From NCBI RefSeq assembly GCF_009733865.1, contig NZ_WOFB01000003.1:62001-126000 (forward strand): a stretch of DNA of 64,000 nucleotides, given 5' to 3'. The notes under the pieces were generated by a model. It saw only the letters and a list, made by a program, of their open reading frames with translations. It was not told the origin of the DNA and did not search any database. This document shows, piece by piece, positions 1 to 9,146 of the stretch (its first letter is position 1; each line of letters starts with the position of its first letter). The position numbers and the translations under genes were made by a program. The DNA is from Oceanobacillus salinisoli (GTDB taxonomy: Bacteria > Bacillota > Bacilli > Bacillales > Amphibacillaceae).

Positions 1-72
1 GCAAAGGATTTTATTGTTAAACCATTTCAGGCTGACCGGGTTATTGAAGCAATTCAAAAGGCGTTAAACTAG
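1..72 (+). CDS. cheY: CheY C-terminal end (partial, cut by window start)
   Basis: The window opens inside a reading frame of 23 codons ending in TAG. The peptide contains Lys-Pro-Phe preceded by a beta-strand-like DFIV, the conserved KP motif and last helix of a response-regulator receiver domain. In the fla/che operon of Bacillus, cheY sits directly before fliZ/fliO, so this is most likely the end of cheY, whose phosphorylated product binds the flagellar switch. Only the last fifth of the protein is present, so the acidic pocket and phospho-Asp cannot be checked. The next gene starts 6 bases downstream. Confidence 0.8.
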   Translation, partial: AKDFIVKPFQADRVIEAIQKALN

Positions 73-78
73 AAACGA

Positions 79-735
79 GTGAGTATATTGTGTAAAAAAA
101 TATTCTATTTCATTTCTATCTACTCAGTCTTATTCTCTCTTCTTATTCCTTCTGAAATTTATGCAGCACCACCAAATGTAATGGACTGTCTGGAAGAGGA
201 AGAGAATTGTGAAGAGGCGGATGTGCAGGAAGCAGAACTTGAGTTGAATGAAGGAGATTTATTAACAGACGATACAGATAACAATGGATCACTTTTTTTC
301 GATTTAATTAAAATGTTTTTTGCATTACTGTTAGTACTGGCATTAATTTACATTGTTTTAAAATTACTTAACAAGAAAAACAAGATATCTCAACAAGTAA
401 AAGGATTGGAAAACCTGGGCGGCATTTCACTTGGACAAAATAAGTCTATTCAAATCGTTCGGGTAGGACCAAAAATATATTTAATTGGTGTTGGAGAAAA
501 TGTGGAATTGCTTCAGGAAATAACAGATAATGACTTAAAAAATGAATTAATAAACAACATGAATCAGCAGAGTGATGCCTTAACTAATTCCATATTAGGT
601 CCATTTATGAAAAACGAAGCAAAAAGTGTTAACAATAATAAAGATTTTAAAAAGCTTTTTTCAACGGAACTCGATAGGCTAAAGCAGAATAGAGAAAAAA
701 TGATTGACAAACAGAAGGAAGATTACCATGAATGA
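79..735 (+). CDS. fliZ: Flagellar biosynthesis protein FliO/FliZ
   Basis: A 218-residue protein, close to the usual FliZ length in Bacillus (about 219). It has an N-terminal hydrophobic signal-like segment (residues about 8-29), a short acidic stretch (about 38-68), a strong transmembrane helix (about 74-95), and a cytoplasmic tail with the FliO core (LGGISLGQNKSIQIVRVG region). FliO helps assemble FliP in the type III export gate of the flagellum. The start is GTG at 79, 6 bases after the cheY stop; no better ATG exists upstream. The end overlaps fliP by 8 bases, which implies translational coupling in the fla/che operon. Confidence 0.88.
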   Translation: MSILCKKIFYFISIYSVLFSLLIPSEIYAAPPNVMDCLEEEENCEEADVQEAELELNEGDLLTDDTDNNGSLFFDLIKMFFALLLVLALIYIVLKLLNKKNKISQQVKGLENLGGISLGQNKSIQIVRVGPKIYLIGVGENVELLQEITDNDLKNELINNMNQQSDALTNSILGPFMKNEAKSVNNNKDFKKLFSTELDRLKQNREKMIDKQKEDYHE

Positions 736-1393
736 ATTTATTGATATGTTTTCCGGTTCAGATCCAACAAATGTAGCCACTTCTGTTCAGTTGATCTTAT
801 TGTTAACGGTATTATCATTAGCTCCTGGCATCTTAATCCTAATGACTAGTTTTACAAGGATTATTATTGTCCTATCCTTTGTCAGAACATCTTTAGCAAC
901 ACAGCAAATGCCGCCAAACCAAGTGTTGATTGGACTTGCTATGTTCTTAACCTTTTTCATTATGGCACCAACGTTTAACGAAGTGTATGATGAGGCTTTA
1001 GAACCGTTATTTGCTGAAGAAATAACGTTGGATGAAGCATATGATCGCGCAAGTATGCCACTTAAAGAATTTATGGCTAAACATACAAGACAAAAGGATT
1101 TAGCCTTATTCCTGAATTACACGGAGGCAGAACGTCCAGAAAGTTTGGAAGATGTTCCGCTTACGACGTTAGTCCCGGCATTTGCGATTAGTGAGCTAAA
1201 GACAGCTTTTCAGATGGGTTTTATGATATTTATACCATTTCTGATTATCGATATGGCTGTGGCAAGTATCTTAATGTCCATGGGTATGATGATGCTACCG
1301 CCAGTTATGATTTCATTGCCATTTAAGATTTTATTATTTGTATTAGTAGATGGATGGTATTTAATTACACATTCTTTATTACAAGGATTTTAA
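728..1393 (+). CDS. fliP: Flagellar export gate protein FliP
   Basis: FliP is a core membrane protein of the flagellar type III secretion gate, forming the FliP5FliQ4FliR1 export pore. The protein of 221 residues matches the family length and carries the typical stretches TSFTRIIIVLSFVR and QMPPNQVLIGLAMFLTFFIM, then a periplasmic loop and two C-terminal membrane helices with SMGMMMLPPVMISLPFKI. I chose ATG 728 because a purine-rich AGAAGGAAG ribosome site precedes it and homologues begin with MNEFI-like residues; the open frame extends further upstream inside fliZ. It overlaps fliZ by 8 bases and is followed by fliQ. Confidence 0.95.
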   Translation: MNEFIDMFSGSDPTNVATSVQLILLLTVLSLAPGILILMTSFTRIIIVLSFVRTSLATQQMPPNQVLIGLAMFLTFFIMAPTFNEVYDEALEPLFAEEITLDEAYDRASMPLKEFMAKHTRQKDLALFLNYTEAERPESLEDVPLTTLVPAFAISELKTAFQMGFMIFIPFLIIDMAVASILMSMGMMMLPPVMISLPFKILLFVLVDGWYLITHSLLQGF

Positions 1394-1426
1394 TTCGATA
1401 TTTCAATTTGAAAGAGGCATAGTAGG

Positions 1427-1696
1427 ATGAACAGTGAAAATGTATTGGCATTTGCAGAAAGTTCTATTTATACATTGTTGCTTATAACAGGTCCGCTGCT
1501 TATCTTAGCTGTTGCAGTAGGGCTGATTATTAGTATTTTTCAAGCTACCACACAAATCCAGGAACAGACACTTGCCTTCGTTCCGAAAATTATAGCGGTT
1601 TTAGTTGGCTTAATCTTTTTTGGACCGTGGATGCTTACCACCATGGTTGAGTTTACGATGAATATTTTTCTGAATTTAAATCAGTTTGTAGGGTAG
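1427..1696 (+). CDS. fliQ: Flagellar export gate protein FliQ
   Basis: An 89-residue protein with two long hydrophobic helices (about 17-37 and 52-77), the standard size and hairpin topology of FliQ. The stretch SIFQATTQIQEQTLAFVPKI is the family signature between the helices. FliQ packs around FliP and FliR in the flagellar export gate. It follows fliP by 33 bases and is 3 bases before fliR, so the three gate components are made from one mRNA. The ATG follows GAAAGAGGC, a weak ribosome-binding site. Confidence 0.95.
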   Translation: MNSENVLAFAESSIYTLLLITGPLLILAVAVGLIISIFQATTQIQEQTLAFVPKIIAVLVGLIFFGPWMLTTMVEFTMNIFLNLNQFVG

Positions 1697-1699
1697 TTT

Positions 1700-2479
1700 A
1701 TGCTGGAAATGATAAATATCAATAGTCTTCCTGTATTCTTGCTTATATTTGTTCGTGTTCTTGCATTCTTCGTGACGATGCCATTGTTTTCCTATCGAAC
1801 CATCCCACTACCATTCAAGATTGGATTCGGTTTTTTTCTGGCAATGATTATGTTTTATACGATTGATGGTAGTGGTGTAGCTTTTGATAGTATGTATTTA
1901 TTTTTGCTAATGAAAGAAGCGCTTGTCGGTCTTTTGATTGGACTAATTGCATATATCATCGTCTCTGCCATCCAGGTTGCTGGTGGTTTTATCGATTTTC
2001 AAATGGGATTTGCCATTGCGAATGTTATGGACCCGCAAACAGGTGCTCAGAGTCCAATCACTGGTCAATTTTTGTATATGATATCCCTTTTATTTTTATT
2101 AGCGGTCGATGGACATCACCTAATTATAGATGGTATTGTCAATAGTTATCAGTTTATTGAATTAGGACAATTCATTCCATTCGAAAATAAATCGATTGCC
2201 GATTTCGTCATAGATAGCTTTAACTACATGTTTCTAATCGCCTTTCAAATGTCTATACCTATTGTTGGTTGTCTGTTTTTAGTGGATATTGCATTAGGTA
2301 TTATTGCCAGGACAGTTCCACAGCTAAATGTTTTTGTTGTTGGACTTCCTTTAAAAATTCTCGTTAGTTTTGTGGCTATTCTAGTGTTTTTAGGTTTATA
2401 TATGACACTCGCAAAAAATTTGTTTGAAACGATGTTTGTGACGATGCGAGGACTAATGCAGTTATTCGGAGGTGCCTAA
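1700..2479 (+). CDS. fliR: Flagellar export gate protein FliR
   Basis: A 259-residue polytopic membrane protein of the FliR/YscT family, the usual length in Bacillus. Hydrophobic segments run through the whole chain, with the conserved QVAGGFIDFQMGFAIANVMDP stretch region near residues 91-112 and VVGLPLKI near 213-220. FliR completes the export pore with FliP and FliQ. ATG at 1700 lies 3 bases after the fliQ stop. Its stop codon lies just ahead of the flhB start and its end carries the flhB ribosome site GGAGGT, so the two genes are probably coupled. Confidence 0.94.
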   Translation: MLEMININSLPVFLLIFVRVLAFFVTMPLFSYRTIPLPFKIGFGFFLAMIMFYTIDGSGVAFDSMYLFLLMKEALVGLLIGLIAYIIVSAIQVAGGFIDFQMGFAIANVMDPQTGAQSPITGQFLYMISLLFLLAVDGHHLIIDGIVNSYQFIELGQFIPFENKSIADFVIDSFNYMFLIAFQMSIPIVGCLFLVDIALGIIARTVPQLNVFVVGLPLKILVSFVAILVFLGLYMTLAKNLFETMFVTMRGLMQLFGGA

Positions 2480-2480
2480 C

Positions 2481-3560
2481 TTGCAGCTTAAACTGGATTT
2501 ACAATTCTTTGCAGGTGAAAAAACGGAAAAGGCCACACCGAAAAAAAGGCAGGATGAACGAAAAAAAGGGAAGGTTGCCAAAAGTCAAGATGTCAATACA
2601 GCCGTATTGCTCTTATTTAGTATTATCGGTTTAATCGTATTTGGAAATTATATGCTGCAAAATATGTTGAAATTATTTGAGCATAGCTTTTCCGAATTCA
2701 TTCATTGGGAATTGACTAACCATACAGTCAGGCAACTGTTCATTGGTGCTCTAACGGAAACAGGAAAAATACTTGCTCCCATCATGATACTTGCGATTAT
2801 CGGTGGATTGATATCGAATTTGTTTCAAGTTGGTTTTTTGTTTACGACAGAATCATTAAAGTTTGATTTGAAACGGATTGACCCGATTCAAGGAGCAAAA
2901 CGTATTTTCTCTATTAGAGCTTTAGTGGAACTGTTAAAGTCTTTATTGAAAATTGTATTTGTCGGTTCGATTACCTTTTTTATTATTTGGGTGTACAAAG
3001 ATGACATGCTGATGACTGCATTTACGAATGCTGAGAATGCCTTGGCTTTCTTTTCCAGAGTAACCGTAATAATGGGGATAGCAGCCATTATTGCCTTGTT
3101 ATTTCTTTCTGTATTTGATTATGCTTATCAGCGTTATGATTTTGAAAAAAACATGAAAATGTCCAAACAGGATATTAAAGATGAATACAAAAATATTGAG
3201 GGTGATCCCTTCATTAAATCGAAAAGGAAAGCTAAACAAAGAGAACTTGCAAGCCGACGGATGATGAGTGAAGTTCCGAATGCAGATGTTGTCATTACCA
3301 ATCCAACCCATTTTGCGATTGCGATTAAGTACGATGAAAATATGGCTTCTGCACCTTATGTCATAGCAAAAGGGACTGATCATACGGCATTAAAGATAAA
3401 AGAAATTGCAAAAGCAAATGATATATATATGGTAGAAAACAAACCACTTGCCCGTTCACTCTACAAAGTGATTGAAGTAGGTGACGTTATTCCGGAAGAG
3501 TTCTACCAAGCAGTAGCGGAAATATTGGCATATGTTTACCGCATGGAAAAAAATGTTTAA
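2481..3560 (+). CDS. flhB: Flagellar export switch protein FlhB
   Basis: FlhB is the membrane protein that switches flagellar export from hook/rod to filament substrates. The chain begins LQLKLDLQFFAGEKTEKATPKK-like, the classic amino end, followed by four membrane helices and a cytoplasmic domain with the autocleavage motif Asn-Pro-Thr-His at residues 274-277. I chose TTG at 2481 (359 residues): GGAGGT at 2468-2473 lies 7 bases upstream and homologues start at this residue. The alternative GTG at 2472 would overlap the ribosome site. The gene follows fliR immediately and is 17 bases before flhA. Confidence 0.93.
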   Translation: MQLKLDLQFFAGEKTEKATPKKRQDERKKGKVAKSQDVNTAVLLLFSIIGLIVFGNYMLQNMLKLFEHSFSEFIHWELTNHTVRQLFIGALTETGKILAPIMILAIIGGLISNLFQVGFLFTTESLKFDLKRIDPIQGAKRIFSIRALVELLKSLLKIVFVGSITFFIIWVYKDDMLMTAFTNAENALAFFSRVTVIMGIAAIIALLFLSVFDYAYQRYDFEKNMKMSKQDIKDEYKNIEGDPFIKSKRKAKQRELASRRMMSEVPNADVVITNPTHFAIAIKYDENMASAPYVIAKGTDHTALKIKEIAKANDIYMVENKPLARSLYKVIEVGDVIPEEFYQAVAEILAYVYRMEKNV

Positions 3561-3577
3561 TTTGAGGAGAGACCCCC

Positions 3578-5614
3578 ATGAAAGCACGTGATTTATCTGT
3601 TCTAATAGGAGTAATTATAATAATTGTTATGCTAGTAGTCCCCTTGCCAGGTGGTCTTTTAAGTATACTTCTCTTATTAAATATATCCATTGCCTTGATT
3701 GTCATATTGGTAGCCATGAATACAAAAGATGCCTTGGAGTTTTCTGTTTTTCCGACGCTTCTGTTGTTATTAACCTTATTCCGTTTAGCATTGAACGTAT
3801 CGACAACGCGATCAATTCTTTCGGAGGGGAGTGCTGGTGGAGTTGTAGAAACATTTGGCTCTTTCGTTATTGGTGATAATGCGCTTGTGGGGTTTGTTGT
3901 GTTCATTATTTTAGTTATTATCAACTTTTTAGTAATTACAAAGGGCTCTGAGCGTGTTTCAGAAGTTGCTGCACGTTTTTCACTTGATGCTATGCCAGGA
4001 AAACAAATGAGTATTGATGCCGATCTGAATGCAGGATTAATTTCTGAAAGTGAGGCAAAAGAAAGACGGGAGAAAGTTGAACACGAAGCAGATTTCCATG
4101 GATCCATGGATGGTGCAAGTAAATTCGTTAAGGGAGACGCGATTGCTGGTATTATCATTGTACTTATTAATATTTTATTCGGGATCATTATTGGAATGGT
4201 ACAAATGGGAATGTCCTTTAATGAAGCGATTAATACGTTTACCCGTTTGACGGTAGGAGACGGCTTGGTCAGTCAGATACCTGCACTGCTCATTTCCACT
4301 GCTACAGGGATTGTTGTGACTCGATCAAGTGGAAATGAAAATCTGGGATCAGAAGTAACTACTCAATTGCTGCAATATCCAAAACTATTATATATAGCTG
4401 CGGCAACGATATTTTTCTTAGGTTTTACACCAATTAATTTCTTCCTGACCACTATTATCGCGCTGATTCTGGCAGCTAGTGCCTACGCTTTACAGAATCA
4501 AACGAAAGAGCCCGATATTCCAGATGTAGAAGAAGAAGTGCAATCAGAAAGTACACAAATGAAATCACCTGAAAATGTCATTAACCTGTTAAGTATGGAT
4601 CAAATCGAGTTTGAATTTGGCTATGCACTTATTCCTTTAGCTGATGCGAATCAAGGTGGAGATTTATTAGACAGGATTGTGATGATTCGCAGGCAGTTGG
4701 CATTAGAATTAGGCATTGTCATTCCTGTCGTACGAATTCGTGATAATATCCAATTAGGTCCCAATGAATATAACTTAAAGATTAAAGGAAATGAAGTGGC
4801 AGCAGGGGAAGTGTTATTGGATCATTATTTAGCTATGGCTCCCGGAATTGACGAGGATGACGAATTGGATGGAGTTGATACGAAAGAACCAGCATTTGGT
4901 CTTCCAGCAAAATGGATTAGCGAAGAGCTAAAAGATGAAGCTGAATTATCTGGTTATACCGTAGTTGATCCGCCTTCTGTGGTGTCAACGCATATTACCG
5001 AAGTAATAAAACAGTATGCACACACATTACTCGGCAGACAAGAAACGAAACAGCTAGTCGACCATCTAAAAGAAAACTATTCCATCCTGGTTGAAGAGGT
5101 GACACCTGAGCCCCTCTCGATAGGAGATATCCAAAAAGTACTTGCTAAATTACTGAGGGAAAATGTTTCGGTTCGTAATTTACCTGTTATTTTTGAAACG
5201 CTGGCAGATTTTTCGAAAATGACTAATGATACCGAGTTATTAGGGGAATATGTAAGACAGTCTTTATCTGCTCAGATTACAAAACAATATGCTGGTGAAG
5301 ATATGTCGCTAAGTGTTGTAACGGTTTCTGGAAAAGTAGAAAAGTTGATTGCAGAACACGTGAAACAAACCGAACATGGAAATTATCTTTCGTTAGATCC
5401 GGAAGCACAACAAACGATTATTTCTTCAGTCCATGAAGAAACTGAGAAATTAGCTCTTCAGGAGGAAACTGCTATTGTGCTTTGTTCCCCTGCCATTCGT
5501 ATGTATCTGAAACAACTGTTAGATCGATTTTTACCTCAAGTTGTTGTTCTATCCTATAATGAATTGGAACCAAATGTTCAAGTTCAAAGTGTTGGAGTGG
5601 TGAATGTAGCATGA
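3578..5614 (+). CDS. flhA: Flagellar export protein FlhA
   Basis: A 678-residue member of the FHIPEP family, equal to the B. subtilis length. About eight membrane helices occupy residues 1-305, including the conserved FPTLLLLLTLFRLALNVSTT and the cytoplasmic loop FSLDAMPGKQMSIDADLNAG that is the family signature. The C-terminal half (from about 330) is the cytosolic docking platform for chaperone-substrate complexes, ending with VLSYNELEPNVQVQSVG. FlhA uses the proton motive force for flagellar export. A GAGGAGAG ribosome site precedes ATG 3578. The stop overlaps the flhF start by 4 bases (ATGA). Confidence 0.96.
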   Translation: MKARDLSVLIGVIIIIVMLVVPLPGGLLSILLLLNISIALIVILVAMNTKDALEFSVFPTLLLLLTLFRLALNVSTTRSILSEGSAGGVVETFGSFVIGDNALVGFVVFIILVIINFLVITKGSERVSEVAARFSLDAMPGKQMSIDADLNAGLISESEAKERREKVEHEADFHGSMDGASKFVKGDAIAGIIIVLINILFGIIIGMVQMGMSFNEAINTFTRLTVGDGLVSQIPALLISTATGIVVTRSSGNENLGSEVTTQLLQYPKLLYIAAATIFFLGFTPINFFLTTIIALILAASAYALQNQTKEPDIPDVEEEVQSESTQMKSPENVINLLSMDQIEFEFGYALIPLADANQGGDLLDRIVMIRRQLALELGIVIPVVRIRDNIQLGPNEYNLKIKGNEVAAGEVLLDHYLAMAPGIDEDDELDGVDTKEPAFGLPAKWISEELKDEAELSGYTVVDPPSVVSTHITEVIKQYAHTLLGRQETKQLVDHLKENYSILVEEVTPEPLSIGDIQKVLAKLLRENVSVRNLPVIFETLADFSKMTNDTELLGEYVRQSLSAQITKQYAGEDMSLSVVTVSGKVEKLIAEHVKQTEHGNYLSLDPEAQQTIISSVHEETEKLALQEETAIVLCSPAIRMYLKQLLDRFLPQVVVLSYNELEPNVQVQSVGVVNVA

Positions 5615-6738
5615 AAATAAAAAAGTATATAGCACCAACTATGCCAGAGGCGATGAAGCTAATACGAAAAGAGTTAGGTCCGGATGCTGTCATATTAAAT
5701 TCTAAAGAGATAAAACAAGGCGGGATCTTTGGATTGTTTAAAAAGAATAAAATAGAAGTGGTTGCTGGACTTGACCCATCCCCATTACCATCTAAATCGA
5801 GTAAACAAACGGAAAAGCGGCCTGCGAACCGACCAGTGTCTAAATCTGTAAAAGATCACGAAAAGAGTTCACAGGAAGAGGTTTTGAAGGAAATCCAACA
5901 GTTAAAGAAATATATAGAGATTCATTCCAAAAAAACAAATGAAAGCTATCCAGTAGAATACCACTTCGTATATCAACACTTGCTTGAGCAGGAAGTTGAT
6001 GAACATCTGGCAAAGGAGATTCTCGATAGCGTAAGTGAACAAGATGAAAATAGTGCTTTAAGTAAAGAAGAGATTCTAAGTAAAACAAAACAAATCATAA
6101 AAGATATGATTAAGAATTACACATTTGAGGGTATCACTTATAACAAGAAAGTAGTTCAATTCGTGGGGCCTACAGGTGTAGGAAAAACAACAACATTGGC
6201 AAAAATAGCGTCCCATATGATTTTAAAAGATAATAAGCGGGTGGCGTTTATTACTTCTGATACGTATCGTATTGCTGCAGTGGAACAATTAAAAACATAT
6301 GCGCGGATTCTTAATGTGCCTTTAGAGGTTGCCTACACCGTAGAAGACTACAAAAATGCAATCGATAAATTTCAATCTTATGACATCATACTTGTAGATA
6401 CAGCTGGAAGGAATTTCAGAGAGGAAAAGTACGTAAAAGATTTAATGGAAAGTATGAAATACAATATAGAGATGGAGACGTTCCTTGTTTTATCGTTAAC
6501 GTCAAAACCAAAAGATATTGCCGAAATATATGATCAATTTCATCATATTCCAATAAAAGAGGTTATTTTCACAAAGATTGATGAGACGCGCCAGTATGGA
6601 AGCATATTAAATACATGTGTGGAAAAGCAAATCGGAATCGCCTATTTGACAAATGGACAAGATGTACCAAATGATATTTTAGATGTAAACCCCGATAGAA
6701 TTGCTAATTTGATTGTAGGAGATATTGGTGATGAATGA
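5611..6738 (+). CDS. flhF: SRP-type GTPase FlhF
   Basis: FlhF is the third SRP GTPase, which sets flagellar position and number. The 375-residue protein has an N-terminal B domain with a charged linker (about 50-115), then the NG domain with the P-loop GPTGVGKTTT (about residues 187-196), the SRP-family SDTYRIAAVEQLKTYA stretch, and the G3 motif VDTAGR (about 262). A G4-like TKIDE lies near residue 322. ATG 5611 overlaps the flhA stop (ATGA). Its end overlaps flhG, whose product stimulates FlhF GTPase activity, in line with the usual gene pair. Confidence 0.95.
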   Translation: MKIKKYIAPTMPEAMKLIRKELGPDAVILNSKEIKQGGIFGLFKKNKIEVVAGLDPSPLPSKSSKQTEKRPANRPVSKSVKDHEKSSQEEVLKEIQQLKKYIEIHSKKTNESYPVEYHFVYQHLLEQEVDEHLAKEILDSVSEQDENSALSKEEILSKTKQIIKDMIKNYTFEGITYNKKVVQFVGPTGVGKTTTLAKIASHMILKDNKRVAFITSDTYRIAAVEQLKTYARILNVPLEVAYTVEDYKNAIDKFQSYDIILVDTAGRNFREEKYVKDLMESMKYNIEMETFLVLSLTSKPKDIAEIYDQFHHIPIKEVIFTKIDETRQYGSILNTCVEKQIGIAYLTNGQDVPNDILDVNPDRIANLIVGDIGDE

Positions 6739-7588
6739 TCAAGCTGCACGTTTAAGAAGAAAAATTGAAATGAAACAAAACCCGAAGCAAGCAAAAACGA
6801 TATGTGTGATTAGTGGAAAAGGTGGAGTTGGGAAATCAAATACATCTTTAAACTTTGCATTGGAATTAGTCAATCATGGAAAAAAGGTTCTATTGTTTGA
6901 TTTGGATGTTGGTATGGGGAATATTGATATTTTATTGGGAACACATGCCCGAAAAACAATTTTAGACATGTTTAACGGGTTTGAGTCGATTCATGATATT
7001 ATTGAAGTGGAAAATAATGGGTTAGCCTATATCTCGGCGGGTTCTGGTTTAAATGAATTCTTTTCACTAGATGATTCCAAAAAGGATTTTTTTATGAATC
7101 AATACACGGAGTTAATTGGTTTGTATGACTATATTCTTTTTGATATGGGTGCTGGAATTCATACCGACAGTTTATTTTTTATTTTGGCTGCAGATGAATG
7201 TATTGTTATTACTACTCCAGAACCAACATCAATTACGGATGCTTATAGTGTCATTAAACACATTATTAAGCATCAAGGTAAGATGCCTATCCAAGTCATT
7301 ATGAACAGATCGTTGTCACAAAAAACTGGGGAACAAGCATTAGAAAGGTTTAGGCAGGTTATTAAACAATTTTTGCAGGTTGACATTATTAAAATGGGGA
7401 TTCTTCCAGAAGATCAGGCAGTCAGTCAAGCGGTTGTGAAACAGAAGCCGTATATATTCAATGAAAAATTAAGCATTACAAAAGCATTAAAACAAATAAC
7501 AGCTAACTATTTAAAGAACACGACAGAACTTAACTCTATACATCCTACATTTATACAAAAGTTAAAACAACTACTAATCGAGAGGTAA
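6731..7588 (+). CDS. flhG: MinD-like ATPase FlhG (YlxH)
   Basis: A MinD/ParA-type ATPase that works with FlhF in flagellar placement. The deviant Walker A motif GKGGVGKSN is near residue 28-36, preceded by the N-terminal DQAARLR motif (residues 3-9) which in FlhG activates FlhF GTPase. FDLDVGMGNIDILLG and FDMGAGI are the switch segments, and a C-terminal amphipathic helix (LKQLLIER) would contact the membrane. I chose ATG 6731 (285 residues) with AGGAG at 6717-6721; GTG 6728 is a near-equal alternative. It overlaps flhF by 8 bases and precedes cheB by 5. Confidence 0.92.
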   Translation: MNDQAARLRRKIEMKQNPKQAKTICVISGKGGVGKSNTSLNFALELVNHGKKVLLFDLDVGMGNIDILLGTHARKTILDMFNGFESIHDIIEVENNGLAYISAGSGLNEFFSLDDSKKDFFMNQYTELIGLYDYILFDMGAGIHTDSLFFILAADECIVITTPEPTSITDAYSVIKHIIKHQGKMPIQVIMNRSLSQKTGEQALERFRQVIKQFLQVDIIKMGILPEDQAVSQAVVKQKPYIFNEKLSITKALKQITANYLKNTTELNSIHPTFIQKLKQLLIER

Positions 7589-7593
7589 TAACC

Positions 7594-8655
7594 ATGGAAC
7601 GGATTCGGGTGATTGTCATTGATGATTCAGCGTTTATGCGTAAAGTTATTTCAGATATTTTGGGAAGTGACGAAAGAATAAACGTTATTTCAACTGCAAG
7701 AAATGGCTTGGAAGGATTAAAAAAGATTCAACAATCATTACCAGATGTGGTTACAATGGATGTGCATATGCCTATTATGGATGGAATTAAAGCGTTGGAG
7801 AACCTTATGCAATTAAACCCTTTACCGGTAGTTATGTTAAGCGGTGATACGAAGGAAGGCGAGTCTAAAGCATTGGAGGCAATTAGAAAAGGTGCGGTTG
7901 ATTTTATTACGAAGCCTTCTGGTCCGATTTCCCTGGATATCGAATCAATTAGAGAAGAGATAATAAAAAAAGTCATTAACGCCTCCTCTATTAACATGAA
8001 TCATAAAAATAACATAAATAATATTTATCCCCAATCTGCTATCCTCCCCCATCATAAGCTCTATCATCAGACCGTTATAGCTATTGGGACTTCAACAGGA
8101 GGCCCCAAGGCAATAGAACGGGTTATTCATGATTTACCAAGTAATTTTGCACCACCCATTTTTATTGTTCAGCATATGCCTGCAGGTTTTACTAAATCAC
8201 TTGCGGATAGGCTGAACATGTTAAACACCATCCATGTAAAAGAAGCGGAAAATGGGGAGAAGGTGGATCAGCATACAGCATATATTGCTCCAGGAAACCA
8301 GCATATGAGAGTAAAAGAAGAAGGTCCATCACTGATCATAGAGCTGTCAAAAGACATGCCAAGAAATAATCATCGTCCATCTGTTGATGTTCTATTTGAA
8401 TCCCTGGCTGAAATAACCCCCCTAAATAAAATTGCTGTTATTTTAACTGGGATGGGAAGTGATGGTACAAATGGACTAAAAAGATTAAAAGAAGAGAATA
8501 AATATTCAGCCGTCATAGCAGAATCCGAAGAAACAGCGATTGTTTACGGGATGCCAAGAGCGGCTGTGAATGCAAAAACTGTCGATTTTATTTTGCCAAT
8601 AAATCAAGTTGCAGAAAAAATTGCAGGCTTACAAGAAAAGCTAGCTAAGAAATAA
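7594..8655 (+). CDS. cheB: Chemotaxis response regulator methylesterase CheB
   Basis: CheB removes methyl groups from (or deamidates) glutamates of chemoreceptors. The 353-residue protein has a receiver domain (1-120) with the acidic pair Asp10-Asp11, phospho-acceptor Asp56 in VVTMDVHMP, and the KP motif, an Asn-rich linker (about 126-146), and the methylesterase domain (150-350) with catalytic Ser in GTSTGGP, His in VQHMPAGF and Asp in GMGSDGTNG. In Bacillus it is phosphorylated by CheA, but here cheA does not follow: cheW begins 22 bases downstream. All catalytic residues are intact, so the protein looks functional. Confidence 0.96.
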   Translation: MERIRVIVIDDSAFMRKVISDILGSDERINVISTARNGLEGLKKIQQSLPDVVTMDVHMPIMDGIKALENLMQLNPLPVVMLSGDTKEGESKALEAIRKGAVDFITKPSGPISLDIESIREEIIKKVINASSINMNHKNNINNIYPQSAILPHHKLYHQTVIAIGTSTGGPKAIERVIHDLPSNFAPPIFIVQHMPAGFTKSLADRLNMLNTIHVKEAENGEKVDQHTAYIAPGNQHMRVKEEGPSLIIELSKDMPRNNHRPSVDVLFESLAEITPLNKIAVILTGMGSDGTNGLKRLKEENKYSAVIAESEETAIVYGMPRAAVNAKTVDFILPINQVAEKIAGLQEKLAKK

Positions 8656-8677
8656 TAAGGTAAAGGGGAATTTTGTT

Positions 8678-9142
8678 ATGGCAAATAATTCATCTATTGT
8701 CAGGAAAATGATCGTTTTTCAATTGAAAGAGGAGGAATATGCTGTCAACGTTCAACAGATAGCCTCGATTGAAAGGTTGGTACCTATTACTAGGGTTCCG
8801 CAAACGAATGATTTTGTAAAAGGAGTAATAAATCTTCGAGGTGTAGTAATACCCATCATAGATTTGCGGCTTAGATTTGGACTGGATGAGGCAGAAATGA
8901 ATGATGCAACCCGAATTTTAATTGTTTATCTGGATGATATGGAAGTTGGTTTAATCGTTGATTCTGCAAATGATGTCATTGATATACCCGAAGAAATCGT
9001 CGAACCTAATCCAGAGGTAATTGGATCGGTTCATGCTGACTATATTGAAGGCGTTGCAAAAATAGAAAACCGTTTGCTTATTTTATTGGATTTACATAAG
9101 GTTTTAGAGACGGAGAAAACGAGAGAATCAGTGGAAGGATAA
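8678..9142 (+). CDS. cheW: Chemotaxis coupling protein CheW
   Basis: CheW links chemoreceptors to the kinase CheA. The 154-residue protein is a single CheW/SH3-like domain: KMIVFQLKEEEYAVNVQQI at the start, the TRVPQTNDFVKGVINLRG segment that binds receptors and CheA (about 39-56), and VVIPIIDLRLRFG. There is no HPt, dimerisation or kinase domain, so this is a genuine CheW and not a remnant of CheA. AAAGGGGAA precedes ATG 8678. In B. subtilis the cheA gene lies between cheB and cheW; here it is absent. Confidence 0.95.
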   Translation: MANNSSIVRKMIVFQLKEEEYAVNVQQIASIERLVPITRVPQTNDFVKGVINLRGVVIPIIDLRLRFGLDEAEMNDATRILIVYLDDMEVGLIVDSANDVIDIPEEIVEPNPEVIGSVHADYIEGVAKIENRLLILLDLHKVLETEKTRESVEG

Positions 9143-9146
9143 TAAA

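Noticed and set aside
3487-4188. 233-codon - strand open frame within flhA
   Set aside because: Antisense shadow of flhA; no ribosome site and no recognisable domain.
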